This document shows positions 1 to 6,636 of a stretch of DNA of 10,402 nucleotides, in pieces; within the stretch, counting starts at the first letter, position 1, and every line of letters starts with the position of its first letter. Below the pieces are notes generated by a model, which saw only the letters and a program-made list of their open reading frames with translations, was not told the DNA's origin and searched no databases. Made by a program: the position numbers and the translations under genes. This DNA comes from Fidelibacterota bacterium UBA6531. Lineage in GTDB: Bacteria; Fidelibacterota; Marinisomatia; Marinisomatales; TCS55. The DNA is taken from positions 5,248-15,649 of the forward strand of contig DJKX01000013.1 of the NCBI GenBank assembly GCA_002436185.1. Reading direction: 5' to 3'.

Positions 1-742
1 CCAAGGTACTGTTGGCAAAGTTCCAAGTGTGTGGAAACATTTAAGGACAGCAACAGATAGCCTAAACATAGAGCAATCTTTCATTTTTGTTATGACAGGT
101 CATCGTTCTGCGATTGATGGCATAGGTATTAGTCAAGGCACTGTTGGTAAAGTTGTTGATGTGTGGAAACACACAAGGTCTAATACTGATGACCTAGTTA
201 TAGGACAGGGTGTAACAAAAACACCTGGAGTATGGCGTGTTAATTACGAAACAACTGCTCTTGATGATATAGGAATTCAGGAATCTTTTGCTTATTCTGT
301 AATTGGGTGGATGAATGTACATGTTGCGGCTGATAAAATCGGAATGGTTCAGGAATTTCTGCATGATGTAACATCTGGAACAGGAATAAAGCTAATATAT
401 GGAAGCACTGTTATTGATTTAGGAAATCTTAGAAAGTTGCCATTACACGAACCTATAAATCCAAAGCAATTGGTGAAAACATCAGGTGCTGGCCATGCAA
501 AAGTAACTGATTTTGGAGCCGCAGAAAAATTTGTCAATCTAAATGTTAGGCTAGACGAGTCTGTATCAACAAGTGTAACCAATTTCTTTAAGAATACAGT
601 TCAATTTGCAAAGAATAGATTCTATTATCAAGATGAAGAAGGTTATAGACAACGAGTTAGGCTGTGGGATGCTAGTGGTTTTGATGTACCTGTGGAATCA
701 GGTGGGCAAAGGAATATTTCTATAAAAATGAGAGTTGAATAG
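1..742 (+). CDS. Phage tail structural protein with tandem repeats, 5' end cut off
   Basis: The reading frame is open from base 2 to the TAG at 740-742, so the gene begins before the window. The GTG at 29 lies inside a repeat unit and is not a credible start. The first 116 visible residues form about five tandem units of 24, 20, 24, 24 and 24 residues. Each unit ends in a D-x-(I/L)-x-(I/M) pattern, and the next begins with Q. The last 130 residues (from base 350) are non-repetitive. They include a G-x-x-V-I-D-L-G strand near the beginning, an F-Y-Y-Q-D-E-E-G segment and an R-V-R-L stretch. That layout recalls C-terminal domains of tail proteins in environmental siphoviruses, where similar D-x-I-G-I-x-E repeats also occur (recalled, not searched). 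The position directly before a tail-hub-like gene supports a tail role. The exact part (fibre, distal tail or decoration) cannot be told. Confidence 0.7.
   Translation, partial: QGTVGKVPSVWKHLRTATDSLNIEQSFIFVMTGHRSAIDGIGISQGTVGKVVDVWKHTRSNTDDLVIGQGVTKTPGVWRVNYETTALDDIGIQESFAYSVIGWMNVHVAADKIGMVQEFLHDVTSGTGIKLIYGSTVIDLGNLRKLPLHEPINPKQLVKTSGAGHAKVTDFGAAEKFVNLNVRLDESVSTSVTNFFKNTVQFAKNRFYYQDEEGYRQRVRLWDASGFDVPVESGGQRNISIKMRVE
2..349 (+). repeat. Tandem coding repeat, about five 20-24-codon units
   Basis: Units occupy about 2-73, 74-133, 134-205, 206-277 and 278-349. Units 1 and 3 are the most similar, sharing 16 of 24 residues with V-W-K-H in the middle, and they lie 132 bp apart. Units 2 and 5 look like each other in having hydrophobic first halves. 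The alternation suggests an original 44-48-residue double unit. All units stay in frame. The array may continue upstream of the window. Confidence 0.75.
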
Positions 743-2991
743 TGGCCATTACACTACCTGCACAAGTATCAACAGAAATGCTGAAAAAAGGATACAAACC
801 TCGTGTCGGAATTGCTATATCTAGCATGAATGAATTTCTTTCTGTTACTGAAACCTTTTCTGGCGGTGGCCAGACATACACAGGGAAATCAACTGGAGCA
901 CCCAGCATAAAAATGGCAGTAGAACCTACAGGAGGATATAACAAAGTAACAAGTTTCAACATAAATATATTGAATCAAGAATTGTTCAGTAACATTTTCA
1001 GCTTATCTAATTATCCAAACCCTGAAGACACTGAGGCTATTGTTACATTGTGGTTTGATGATGGGACAACTATGGTAACTGGAGAAGGTGTGCAATTATT
1101 TAAAGGTAAGATAAAAGATTTCCCTTCTATCACTTATGATTCTGTCAGTTTTCAGATTGAAACTGATGATGATATTACAGATAGGATGCTAGGTGATTTT
1201 ATTACACAAGCTGATTTAGATACCAGCATTGTTCCGACTATTCCTGATGCTTCTGCTGGTAAGGTTATTCCCATATCTTATGGTGACCATACAGGGATGA
1301 AAAATTATGGATATAATGTATTAGCAGACATACACTTTAATCAATCTCATAGTATTTGGCCATGTTTGTGGGCTGGTGAAGATGGTTCTGGTGATAATAG
1401 ATGGATGGTAGCCAATCACACTGTCAATGAACCTAATTTGCCAACTACAGTAGGTGCTCGTAATTTTTGGGCATTTGATGATGATTTAGGGAGGTTTGTT
1501 TTGGTGTTAGATTCTCATATCACTGCAGTAACAGCACCACCTTCCAGAGACCATGTAGGTGTTAAACTTGTAAAAGGTTGTCATTATATCGATATTGTAT
1601 TGCCAACTGAAGTTTCTGATATATCAGCTAGTTTAGGTGATGGGACTGCTAGTGTAAGTGGGGATGATAATGCTATTGACAAAGATGTAACAACCAAAGC
1701 AGTTCACAGTGTGACTAGTTCCAGTGCTGATAGTGGTCTGGTGCCGAATAAAGCACGTTTATCATTTGGATTTCCCCAATCATATCCAGTAGCTGATGAT
1801 GATATTGTAGAGGTGCGAGTTTATGCAGTTGTGGCAACAACAGTAGATGGACAAGATGCTTTTTTCAATGTGAATGGCACTAATGTTTATGATGACCAGA
1901 ATCTGAATACAATAACATTAGAAGATTGTGGCACAGACGAAGCAACATATGATGGTGTTATAAGTAGTGTCACTTCAAATTTAGAAATACCTAGAGCTCA
2001 AGGTGGGAATGCAAACTATGCAGCTGGTGCTGAAACATATTTCGTTTGGAAAAGGGTAATATACAAAAAGACAGAAGTCACAGGAAAAGATGAAAATGAT
2101 GACCCTGTTATTTCGCCAATGAGATTGCCATTGTATTGTGCAGGGAAAGGCATGGAATATGGATCTTGGGTAACTGGACGTTCTCAAGGGACAGCAGGGA
2201 ATATGATTGAAAATGGTTCTGGTGTTATTGAAAGTCTAATTAGAGACCATGTGGGTTTGACCAATATAAGAAATGCTGATTTTGATGCAGCATATTCTAG
2301 GTTGTCAGGAAGTAAATTTCAATTCTATATAGATAAGCAAACCAAAACAAAAAAGATGATTAATATATTGGCAAAGCAATGTAGGTCTTCTGTATTTTTT
2401 GATTTCGACAATCAATTATCTATGCGAGTATTTCCTAGTGAAGCAGGCAATCCTTCTAAATTTAGCGTAGCAGATTCACACACTCCTGGAAGCACTGATG
2501 TATTTAATTTTGACCCTGCTGTAAGTGGTGGTTCTTTCACACAGCACCCTATTATTAGAGATAGCTTCTCAATACAGAAAACAAATAACAAACTTGTCAA
2601 TGACATTACTATTAATTATGCAAAATCATGGAACGATGAGTATGTGAAAACAGTAAATTCTTCAGATACAACATATGTTTCATCTGATTATAAAGTAACA
2701 GAGAATCACGATTTTACATCAGACCAAGCCACAGCCGAAGGTTGGAGGAATTTTATATTACTAAGAGGAAAAAGAAAATATTGGACAGTATCATTTAAGA
2801 CATTCATGAACGGTATGCAATTAGAATTATTTGACATTATTAATATTAGACATCCCATAATTAATGGGCTGTTTGGAGGCTCTGAAGAAAACAAAAAGAA
2901 GTGGGTTGTGTATTCAATAGTACATAGCCTTGGACCATATGAGATAACAGTAAAAGCAACAGAATTAGAACGATTGACAACCGAACAATAA
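742..2991 (+). CDS. Phage tail hub / central tail protein-like, 749 aa
   Basis: This is a large virion protein, probably part of the tail tip or baseplate hub. N-terminal residues about 20-145 read as a beta-rich domain ending in an L-F-K-G-K-I strand and S-F-Q-I-E-T-D-D. It is followed by G-K-V-I-P-I-S-Y-G-D at about 173-182, a motif recalled from phage minor tail proteins. The C-terminal region from W668 (a W-R-N-F-I-L-L-R-G-K-R helix, then T-V-S-F, then L-E-L-F-D-I-I-N-I) resembles the last domain of gp27-like tail hubs. The middle is rich in D, S, T and G, as in exposed structural proteins. The GTG start at 742 shares its G with the TAG of the preceding gene, and an in-frame TGA at 736-738 rules out anything further upstream. 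ATG 778 is an alternative start but would remove a plausible N-terminus. Family-level assignment is inference, since no search was run. Confidence 0.65.
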   Translation: MAITLPAQVSTEMLKKGYKPRVGIAISSMNEFLSVTETFSGGGQTYTGKSTGAPSIKMAVEPTGGYNKVTSFNINILNQELFSNIFSLSNYPNPEDTEAIVTLWFDDGTTMVTGEGVQLFKGKIKDFPSITYDSVSFQIETDDDITDRMLGDFITQADLDTSIVPTIPDASAGKVIPISYGDHTGMKNYGYNVLADIHFNQSHSIWPCLWAGEDGSGDNRWMVANHTVNEPNLPTTVGARNFWAFDDDLGRFVLVLDSHITAVTAPPSRDHVGVKLVKGCHYIDIVLPTEVSDISASLGDGTASVSGDDNAIDKDVTTKAVHSVTSSSADSGLVPNKARLSFGFPQSYPVADDDIVEVRVYAVVATTVDGQDAFFNVNGTNVYDDQNLNTITLEDCGTDEATYDGVISSVTSNLEIPRAQGGNANYAAGAETYFVWKRVIYKKTEVTGKDENDDPVISPMRLPLYCAGKGMEYGSWVTGRSQGTAGNMIENGSGVIESLIRDHVGLTNIRNADFDAAYSRLSGSKFQFYIDKQTKTKKMINILAKQCRSSVFFDFDNQLSMRVFPSEAGNPSKFSVADSHTPGSTDVFNFDPAVSGGSFTQHPIIRDSFSIQKTNNKLVNDITINYAKSWNDEYVKTVNSSDTTYVSSDYKVTENHDFTSDQATAEGWRNFILLRGKRKYWTVSFKTFMNGMQLELFDIINIRHPIINGLFGGSEENKKKWVVYSIVHSLGPYEITVKATELERLTTEQ

Positions 2992-3078
2992 TGTAAAAAA
3001 TATTCCCTTTTACTTTCGGATATTTAGACTTAAAGTCGGAGGTCATAATTAGTAATAACAAGAAGGAGATAACAAAAG
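2992..3078 (+). other. Spacer between tail and replication blocks
   Basis: This 87-bp stretch is one of only two real gaps in the window. It holds a weak AT-rich hairpin (2998-3006 with 3018-3025, 8 bp with one bulged T and an 11-nt loop), which has no T-tract after it. A small palindrome, GACTTAAAGTC, lies at 3027-3037. CATAAT at 3044-3049 could be a -10 box, but no good -35 lies 16-18 bp upstream. A promoter for the following genes would make sense here but is not demonstrated. The stretch ends in the strong ribosome-binding site of the next gene. Confidence 0.4.
3061..3070 (+). promoter_or_regulatory. Strong Shine-Dalgarno for the 80-aa gene
   Basis: AGAAGGAGAT lies 8 bases before ATG 3079, an almost ideal anti-16S match. 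It fixes the start and suggests high expression independent of the tail operon. Confidence 0.8.
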
Positions 3079-3321
3079 ATGGCAGAAGAAGCATTAATAA
3101 ACTTTTTTCATAGCACCAGAGGCCAGTTGATAATTTCACAGGCTTTGTTTTATGGTATTAATCACCTGAAAGAACTGGAAAACAGGGAAGAACTATATCC
3201 GAAAAACGGTGAACACGCTGAACCCAGCAACCGTGAAGACATGGAAGAACTTCAGAAGTTATTCCCAATTTATTCAGATATTCAGGAAGTTTTAAAAGAT
3301 GGGAATCAAGAGACTGATTAG
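3079..3321 (+). CDS. Hypothetical phage protein, 80 aa
   Basis: I do not recognise this protein. It is short, acidic in its second half and predicted mostly helical: one helix near residues 3-30, a polar linker rich in E, N and P at about 33-53, and a second helix from about 54 to 74. There are no cysteines, signal peptide or transmembrane segment. The start at ATG 3079 is set by a near-perfect Shine-Dalgarno. It is the first gene after the tail block. Its last codons form the 5' arm of the inverted repeat at 3293-3387, so its translation could interfere with folding of that structure. Confidence 0.6.
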   Translation: MAEEALINFFHSTRGQLIISQALFYGINHLKELENREELYPKNGEHAEPSNREDMEELQKLFPIYSDIQEVLKDGNQETD

Positions 3322-3387
3322 GATGTCGTGTGATATTCACGTAAAAAGAGATAACTCCGAAAGGCGACTTCCGATTCCCATTTTTTA
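3293..3387 (+). terminator. Long structured inverted repeat with T-tract; terminator or structured RNA
   Basis: Bases 3293-3307 pair with 3373-3387 over 15 bp, with one G-U at 3298/3382; the core ATGGGAATC/GATTCCCAT is perfect and runs into T6 at 3381-3386. Inside, 3321-3328 (GGATGTCG) pairs with 3365-3372 (CGACTTCC), giving seven pairs around one T-T mismatch. The two 3' arms are contiguous, so the stems can stack, with a 13-nt bulge (3308-3320) on the 5' side only. The apical region has room for two small hairpins: GTGA-TAT-TCAC at 3330-3340, and either GAG-ATAA-CTC at 3348-3357 or CC-GAAA-GG at 3357-3364. A T-tract after a stem fits an intrinsic terminator, but the 65-nt interior is far larger than usual and itself ordered, so a regulatory or stable RNA is possible. 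The 5' arm overlaps the end of the 80-aa gene. Confidence 0.5.
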
Positions 3388-3402
3388 TTAAAGGAGAAAA
3401 CT

Positions 3403-3576
3403 ATGGCGTCGAATACTTGCAAATGCAAATGTCATAAAAACACTGACCACTGGAAGCAGTGCAACAAGTGTTTCAAGAATGAATGTGCTTGGTACAAAAA
3501 TCACAGTGACATTTATGTAGAACATTGTGAAAAGTTTTTGGAAGCATTTTTCGGAAAAAGAGCAATTCTAAAATGA
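3403..3576 (+). CDS. Cys/His-rich microprotein, 57 aa, probable zinc binder
   Basis: This small gene is supported by a good Shine-Dalgarno (AAGGAG at 3391-3396) seven bases before ATG 3403 and by a four-base ATGA overlap with the next gene. The product has cysteines at 6, 8, 10, 20, 23, 28 and 42 and histidines at 11, 16, 34 and 41. C-x-C-x-C-H followed by C-x2-C-x4-C suggests one or two metal sites. The C-terminal part is basic and helical. No known family is recognised. Several neighbours also carry zinc-type motifs, so a role with the replication/recombination genes is plausible, but the function is unknown. Confidence 0.7.
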   Translation: MASNTCKCKCHKNTDHWKQCNKCFKNECAWYKNHSDIYVEHCEKFLEAFFGKRAILK

Positions 3577-3929
3577 AAAATATATTTGTAACAAATTATA
3601 TTGATTTTGACCTCGATGATGCATGGCAGTATGCTGAGAAAGGAGGTAGCATTTTGCCTATTACAAAAGGTCGGATTAACATATTCAATGTTGATAACCT
3701 TATCAGGAAAATTAAAGCAAAATTGGTTCAGATGACCACTGAGGATTGGTTAATTATATCTGGCAATCCAGTTGTTAGTTCTTTGGTTTGCAGCCTTGTT
3801 GCTCAAAGATTTGGCAAAATAAATTTATTATTATGGGATGCCAGGAATAGAGCCTATGTCCCAAGGAAAGTATCTTTGAAAGAAACTATGAAAGAGGAGG
3901 AATTTGATGAGCGAAATTTCAACGAGTGA
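3573..3929 (+). CDS. Conserved-type phage protein of unknown function, 118 aa
   Basis: The protein has the look of an alpha/beta fold: an N-terminal strand (N-I-F-V-T-N-Y), a helix near 41-52, then the motif D-W-L-I-I-S-G-N-P-V-V at 58-68, a helix at 69-80, and N-L-L-L-W-D-A-R-N-R-A-Y-V-P-R at 84-98. I recall the S-G-N-P and L-L-x-W-D-x-x-x-x-x-Y-x-x-R pattern from small uncharacterised proteins of marine and other environmental phages; it has no assigned activity. ATG 3573 overlaps the stop of the microprotein gene (ATGA) and has no strong Shine-Dalgarno, so it is probably translationally coupled. The 3' end overlaps the nuclease gene by 23 bases and contains its ribosome-binding site. Confidence 0.65.
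   Translation: MKNIFVTNYIDFDLDDAWQYAEKGGSILPITKGRINIFNVDNLIRKIKAKLVQMTTEDWLIISGNPVVSSLVCSLVAQRFGKINLLLWDARNRAYVPRKVSLKETMKEEEFDERNFNE
3894..3900 (+). promoter_or_regulatory. Shine-Dalgarno deciding the nuclease start
   Basis: GAGGAGG lies six bases before ATG 3907. This spacing favours ATG 3907 over the in-frame TTG at 3904, which would add one residue. Confidence 0.8.
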
Positions 3930-4896
3930 TAACATAAGAAGACATGATTCACCAGCTGGTAGGTTTTATGAACATAATGGTATATATAAACCAAGTGTCA
4001 CTACAGTTATCAGCAATGTAATTACCAAAGGCAAAAATTTTGAACGCTGGATTGGTGATAAAGGCACAGCAGAAGCAGACCGCATCGGCAAGGAAGCTAT
4101 GGAAAGAGGAACAAGAGTTCACTTAACAGCTGAATCCCTTTTGAACGGTTTGCCATATAACATCACACCTGAGTTAATAAAAAACCATGAAGATGAAATC
4201 AAAATGGCTATGGGATTTATTCTTTGGCATACTAATGCAAATCCTGAAATCATAGGAACTGAAAAAATACTCTATCACTCTAATCATCCTGCGGCTGGTG
4301 CTTGTGATATATATTGCAAAGTTGGAAGTGAACACTGGGTGGTTGATATTAAAACAGGTAATCACTACAACACTCACCAATTGCAATTAACAGCTTATGG
4401 CTGGTTGGTTAAAGATATTTATGGTCTTGAAGAATTGCCAAAGATTGCCACATTACGTTTATATGCCTGGAAAGGCAAACCCAAGTATGACTGGCACGAA
4501 TATAAATATGCTGATAGTGAGTGGACTGCTTGCAATATTTTGTACAACTGGATGGGAGCACAAGAACCTTCCAGATTGCCAGATTACCCTGATGTCCTTA
4601 CATTGAAAACGAATGTTGCTGAAAAGTTATCTGTTAAAGATGGTGCTTATGCAGTTGAACTTGATAGCATATTTAATAATGGTGACGGTGAACCAACTAC
4701 AGCTGATGAGCATAATGAAGAATACATTGAAGATCTAGGTAACATATTCAGGAAATCAGGGCAAATACTTCGCAAGAAAAAGTGTACACAAACCCAGCAC
4801 AAGGAACTTGTGGAAAATAATAAATTACCAAAAAACTCAATTTGGGTTTCAGATAAAAAACAAATAGAAGAGGAGACAGAAAATGATAAAAGATAA
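3907..4896 (+). CDS. PD-(D/E)XK nuclease, RecB/Cas4-like phage exonuclease
   Basis: This is a predicted metal-dependent DNA exonuclease for phage recombination or replication-end processing. The RecB-type core is complete: a G-T-R-V-H helix motif (G68, H72), E119 in the first strand, D134 in A-G-A-C-D-I-Y, the D147-I-K149 strand (V-V-D-I-K-T-G), and the Q-L-Q-L-T-A-Y helix with Q158 and Y164. The 329-aa length fits phage members. The N-terminal P-S-V-T-T-V-I-S segment at about 29-36 is also typical of them. The last 60 residues are lysine-rich and non-catalytic-looking. Four cysteines in a Cas4-style Fe-S cluster are not seen. The ATG is preferred for its Shine-Dalgarno. The neighbouring Gp3-like gene starts within its last codons. 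Nuclease family is confident; polarity and substrate are inference. Confidence 0.85.
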   Translation: MSEISTSDNIRRHDSPAGRFYEHNGIYKPSVTTVISNVITKGKNFERWIGDKGTAEADRIGKEAMERGTRVHLTAESLLNGLPYNITPELIKNHEDEIKMAMGFILWHTNANPEIIGTEKILYHSNHPAAGACDIYCKVGSEHWVVDIKTGNHYNTHQLQLTAYGWLVKDIYGLEELPKIATLRLYAWKGKPKYDWHEYKYADSEWTACNILYNWMGAQEPSRLPDYPDVLTLKTNVAEKLSVKDGAYAVELDSIFNNGDGEPTTADEHNEEYIEDLGNIFRKSGQILRKKKCTQTQHKELVENNKLPKNSIWVSDKKQIEEETENDKR

Positions 4897-5896
4897 AACA
4901 CAAGCAGTCAGATTCCCAAGACTTGGTAAAATAAAAGTGGGGATCAAATCAGAAAAAGGTTATCCACAATCTGTAGATTATTTTGTGCCGACAGGCAATT
5001 ATGCAGACGAGGTTATAAAATTGTATGGTGATAAACCAAACAAAATAAAGGTTGTGTTTCCTTTTGATGATATTGAAAAGAATATGAATGAATTTTACAG
5101 GGAATATAAAGCCAGTGGCTTGTATAGAATCTGTGATGGATTTAATTGTAACAAAGCTGGTGATGATGGCCAATTTCACGAAGTTCCTTGCGAAAAGGAA
5201 AGTGGTTGTGAATGTAAGGCTAGTATGAATATGCAGTTTGTTATAATGGGGTTGCCTGTTGTTGGAGTTTGGGCATTTGATTCTGGTTCTTATTACAGCA
5301 GGATGAATGTGCGATCTAGTCTTCAGATGACTATGGCTCTTGGTGGTAAGATTACTGGTGTTCCTTTTTGGATGACGGTTGATATGCAGGAAGGTAGTGC
5401 CGCTGGGAATAAAAATAAGTTTCCTGTTATAAGCATCGCACCTGCTGTTACTGCAGAAGATATGCTTGCAGCCACTAATTCCCAGTTGCCAGAATTGCCA
5501 GAACCAGTTGATGAAATAGAGGCACCAGTCGATAATTCACCAAAGGAACATGAAGTTGATGTTGAAGAACCTGAAACCACAGTAAAAGAGCTGAAAGAAA
5601 AAAAGCTAAAAGAAGTCAAAGAAGAAGTAAAAGCAATTGAATCAAAAAAGCCTGAAAAAACTAGAGAAAAGGTTGAAGCGAAACCTGCGAAAAAATCAAA
5701 CAACAAACTAACTGACATGTCAACTGGTGAATTAATCAAAACCATAGAAGAAAAAATGGCTCCTGTTATTGGTGAAGAATATCGGCATTTCAAAGTAGAC
5801 AAACTGGGTTTCAGGGAATTATTTGAATTGGACAGAAAGGAGTTAGAAAAATTTGGTCAGGAAGTTTTTGATGAACTGTATATGAAACATAAATAA
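4883..5896 (+). CDS. Gp3-like (recombination directionality factor-like) phage protein, 337 aa
   Basis: The first about 187 residues match my recollection of the Gp3-like family, named after the phiC31 recombination directionality factor. Features are R-L-G-K-I-K-V-G, then G-Y-P-Q-S-V-D-Y-F, then L-Y-G-D-K-P-N-K-I-K-V-V-F-P, then a Cys cluster (C84, C89, C103, C109, C111), and a hydrophobic strand/F-D-S-G-S-Y-Y-S-R segment at about 118-140. Family members are widespread in phages without serine integrases, so a DNA-binding role in replication or recombination is at least as likely as excision control. Residues about 190-275 are a low-complexity linker rich in P, E and K. The last 60 residues form a separate helical domain. 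ATG 4883 has AGGAG at 4871-4875 and overlaps the nuclease stop by 14 bases. No integrase is present in the window. Confidence 0.65.
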   Translation: MIKDKTQAVRFPRLGKIKVGIKSEKGYPQSVDYFVPTGNYADEVIKLYGDKPNKIKVVFPFDDIEKNMNEFYREYKASGLYRICDGFNCNKAGDDGQFHEVPCEKESGCECKASMNMQFVIMGLPVVGVWAFDSGSYYSRMNVRSSLQMTMALGGKITGVPFWMTVDMQEGSAAGNKNKFPVISIAPAVTAEDMLAATNSQLPELPEPVDEIEAPVDNSPKEHEVDVEEPETTVKELKEKKLKEVKEEVKAIESKKPEKTREKVEAKPAKKSNNKLTDMSTGELIKTIEEKMAPVIGEEYRHFKVDKLGFRELFELDRKELEKFGQEVFDELYMKHK

Positions 5897-5905
5897 GGAG
5901 AAATC

Positions 5906-6232
5906 ATGACAAGAATTATAAGAGGATTACAAAAAAGGATCGAGAGATTACTTCAAAGCAACCCTGATTTGCGGGACAGCGATGATAGGTTGCTTGCTAA
6001 TATATATTGGAATCACATATCAAAGAGTAGATTCACTAAAGCGGAGTTGGAAGGAGTTACAAAATTCCTGAAAATGGTTGCTGGTGGTCAACTTCCTGAC
6101 TTTGGATCTGTTAAGCGTTGTCGTCAAAAACTCCAGCAATTATATCCAGCACTGCGTGGTAAACTTTACGAAAAAAGACACAAAAGAGCAAAGGTTGTAA
6201 AAAAGGAATTGACTGACTGGAATCCTTGGTGA
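5906..6232 (+). CDS. Small basic phage protein, 108 aa, function unknown
   Basis: This is an all-helical, basic protein. R-D-S-D at 23-26 is followed by a hydrophobic helix with Y-W, and later by S-V-K-R-C-R-Q-K-L-Q-Q at 68-78 and P-A-L-R-G at 81-85. I recall this architecture (R-D-x-D, then R-x-R-R-x-x-Q, then L-R-G) from many short proteins in the early regions of phages, which have no agreed function. The R/K-rich second half could contact nucleic acid. GGAG at 5897-5900 precedes ATG 5906 by five bases. The gene sits in the replication block, nine bases after the Gp3-like gene, and its TGA overlaps the GTG start of the next gene. Confidence 0.65.
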   Translation: MTRIIRGLQKRIERLLQSNPDLRDSDDRLLANIYWNHISKSRFTKAELEGVTKFLKMVAGGQLPDFGSVKRCRQKLQQLYPALRGKLYEKRHKRAKVVKKELTDWNPW

Positions 6233-6636
6233 GAGAATTGCCAGATAGGATTCTGTGTTTGAGCTGTGGGAAATTTTTCACACCAGAAACCTACAGAGAT
6301 CTTGAAGGCATATGCCCTGATTGTAGACAGAACAATTTTGTTGAAAAAAGAAAGGCATATTGGCTCAAAAAAAAGGCAAATGGATATAAGTCCCAAAACG
6401 CCACAAAAAAGGCAAGGAAAGCATATATAACAAAACTAACTAAACTTGCCGTCTATGACCCAAAATTGTATGAAATACGCATGCTCTCGTTCTATAACCG
6501 TGAACCTAAGAGAGCAACTGCAGCCAGAACGCAAGTTAGAAAGAATTTAAAGCTAATTAGAGAGAAGGGTATGAAGATCCCAGTTGGCAAGAATTCAAAA
6601 TATTTCAGCTACAAATTAAGTGATTTGAAAAAGTGA
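6229..6636 (+). CDS. Zinc-ribbon protein, 135 aa, function unknown
   Basis: An N-terminal zinc ribbon is clear: C10-x2-C13, fifteen residues, then C29-x2-C32. The remainder is strongly basic and helical (K/R-rich from about 37 to the end), consistent with nucleic-acid binding. No enzyme motif is seen. GTG 6229 overlaps the preceding TGA (GTGA); a TTG at 6226 would add one residue. No strong Shine-Dalgarno lies at the right distance, so translation is probably coupled to the upstream gene. The reading frame upstream of the ribbon is needed to keep C10 and C13, which argues against a later start. Confidence 0.6.
   Translation: MRELPDRILCLSCGKFFTPETYRDLEGICPDCRQNNFVEKRKAYWLKKKANGYKSQNATKKARKAYITKLTKLAVYDPKLYEIRMLSFYNREPKRATAARTQVRKNLKLIREKGMKIPVGKNSKYFSYKLSDLKK

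Noticed and set aside
2998..3025. Terminator after the tail genes
   Set aside because: The hairpin is AT-rich with a bulge and an 11-nt loop, and no T-tract follows.
3021..3049. Sigma-70-type promoter with CATAAT at 3044-3049
   Set aside because: No recognisable -35 hexamer lies at 16-18 bp spacing; retained only as a remark in the spacer entry.
3308..3372. Hammerhead-ribozyme-like core, CTGATTA followed later by CCGAAAGG
   Set aside because: The invariant G of CUGANGA is U here, stem II would be only three pairs, and the base next to the proposed cleavage site does not pair. The nested-stem fold explains the region better.
3301..3380. tRNA-like 7-bp acceptor stem (GGGAATC/GATTCCC) with an A after it
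   Set aside because: There is no T-arm with TTC, no proper D-arm, and the candidate anticodon loop lacks U33.
4397..4606. 69-aa second frame inside the nuclease gene
   Set aside because: It overlaps the region coding for the Q-x3-Y helix and the segment after it in the nuclease and has no ribosome-binding site of its own.
5323..5802. 159-aa Ser/Phe-rich frame on the minus strand
   Set aside because: It is the antisense of the lysine/glutamate-rich linker of the Gp3-like gene, which yields S/F/T codons; it has no ribosome-binding context or family resemblance.
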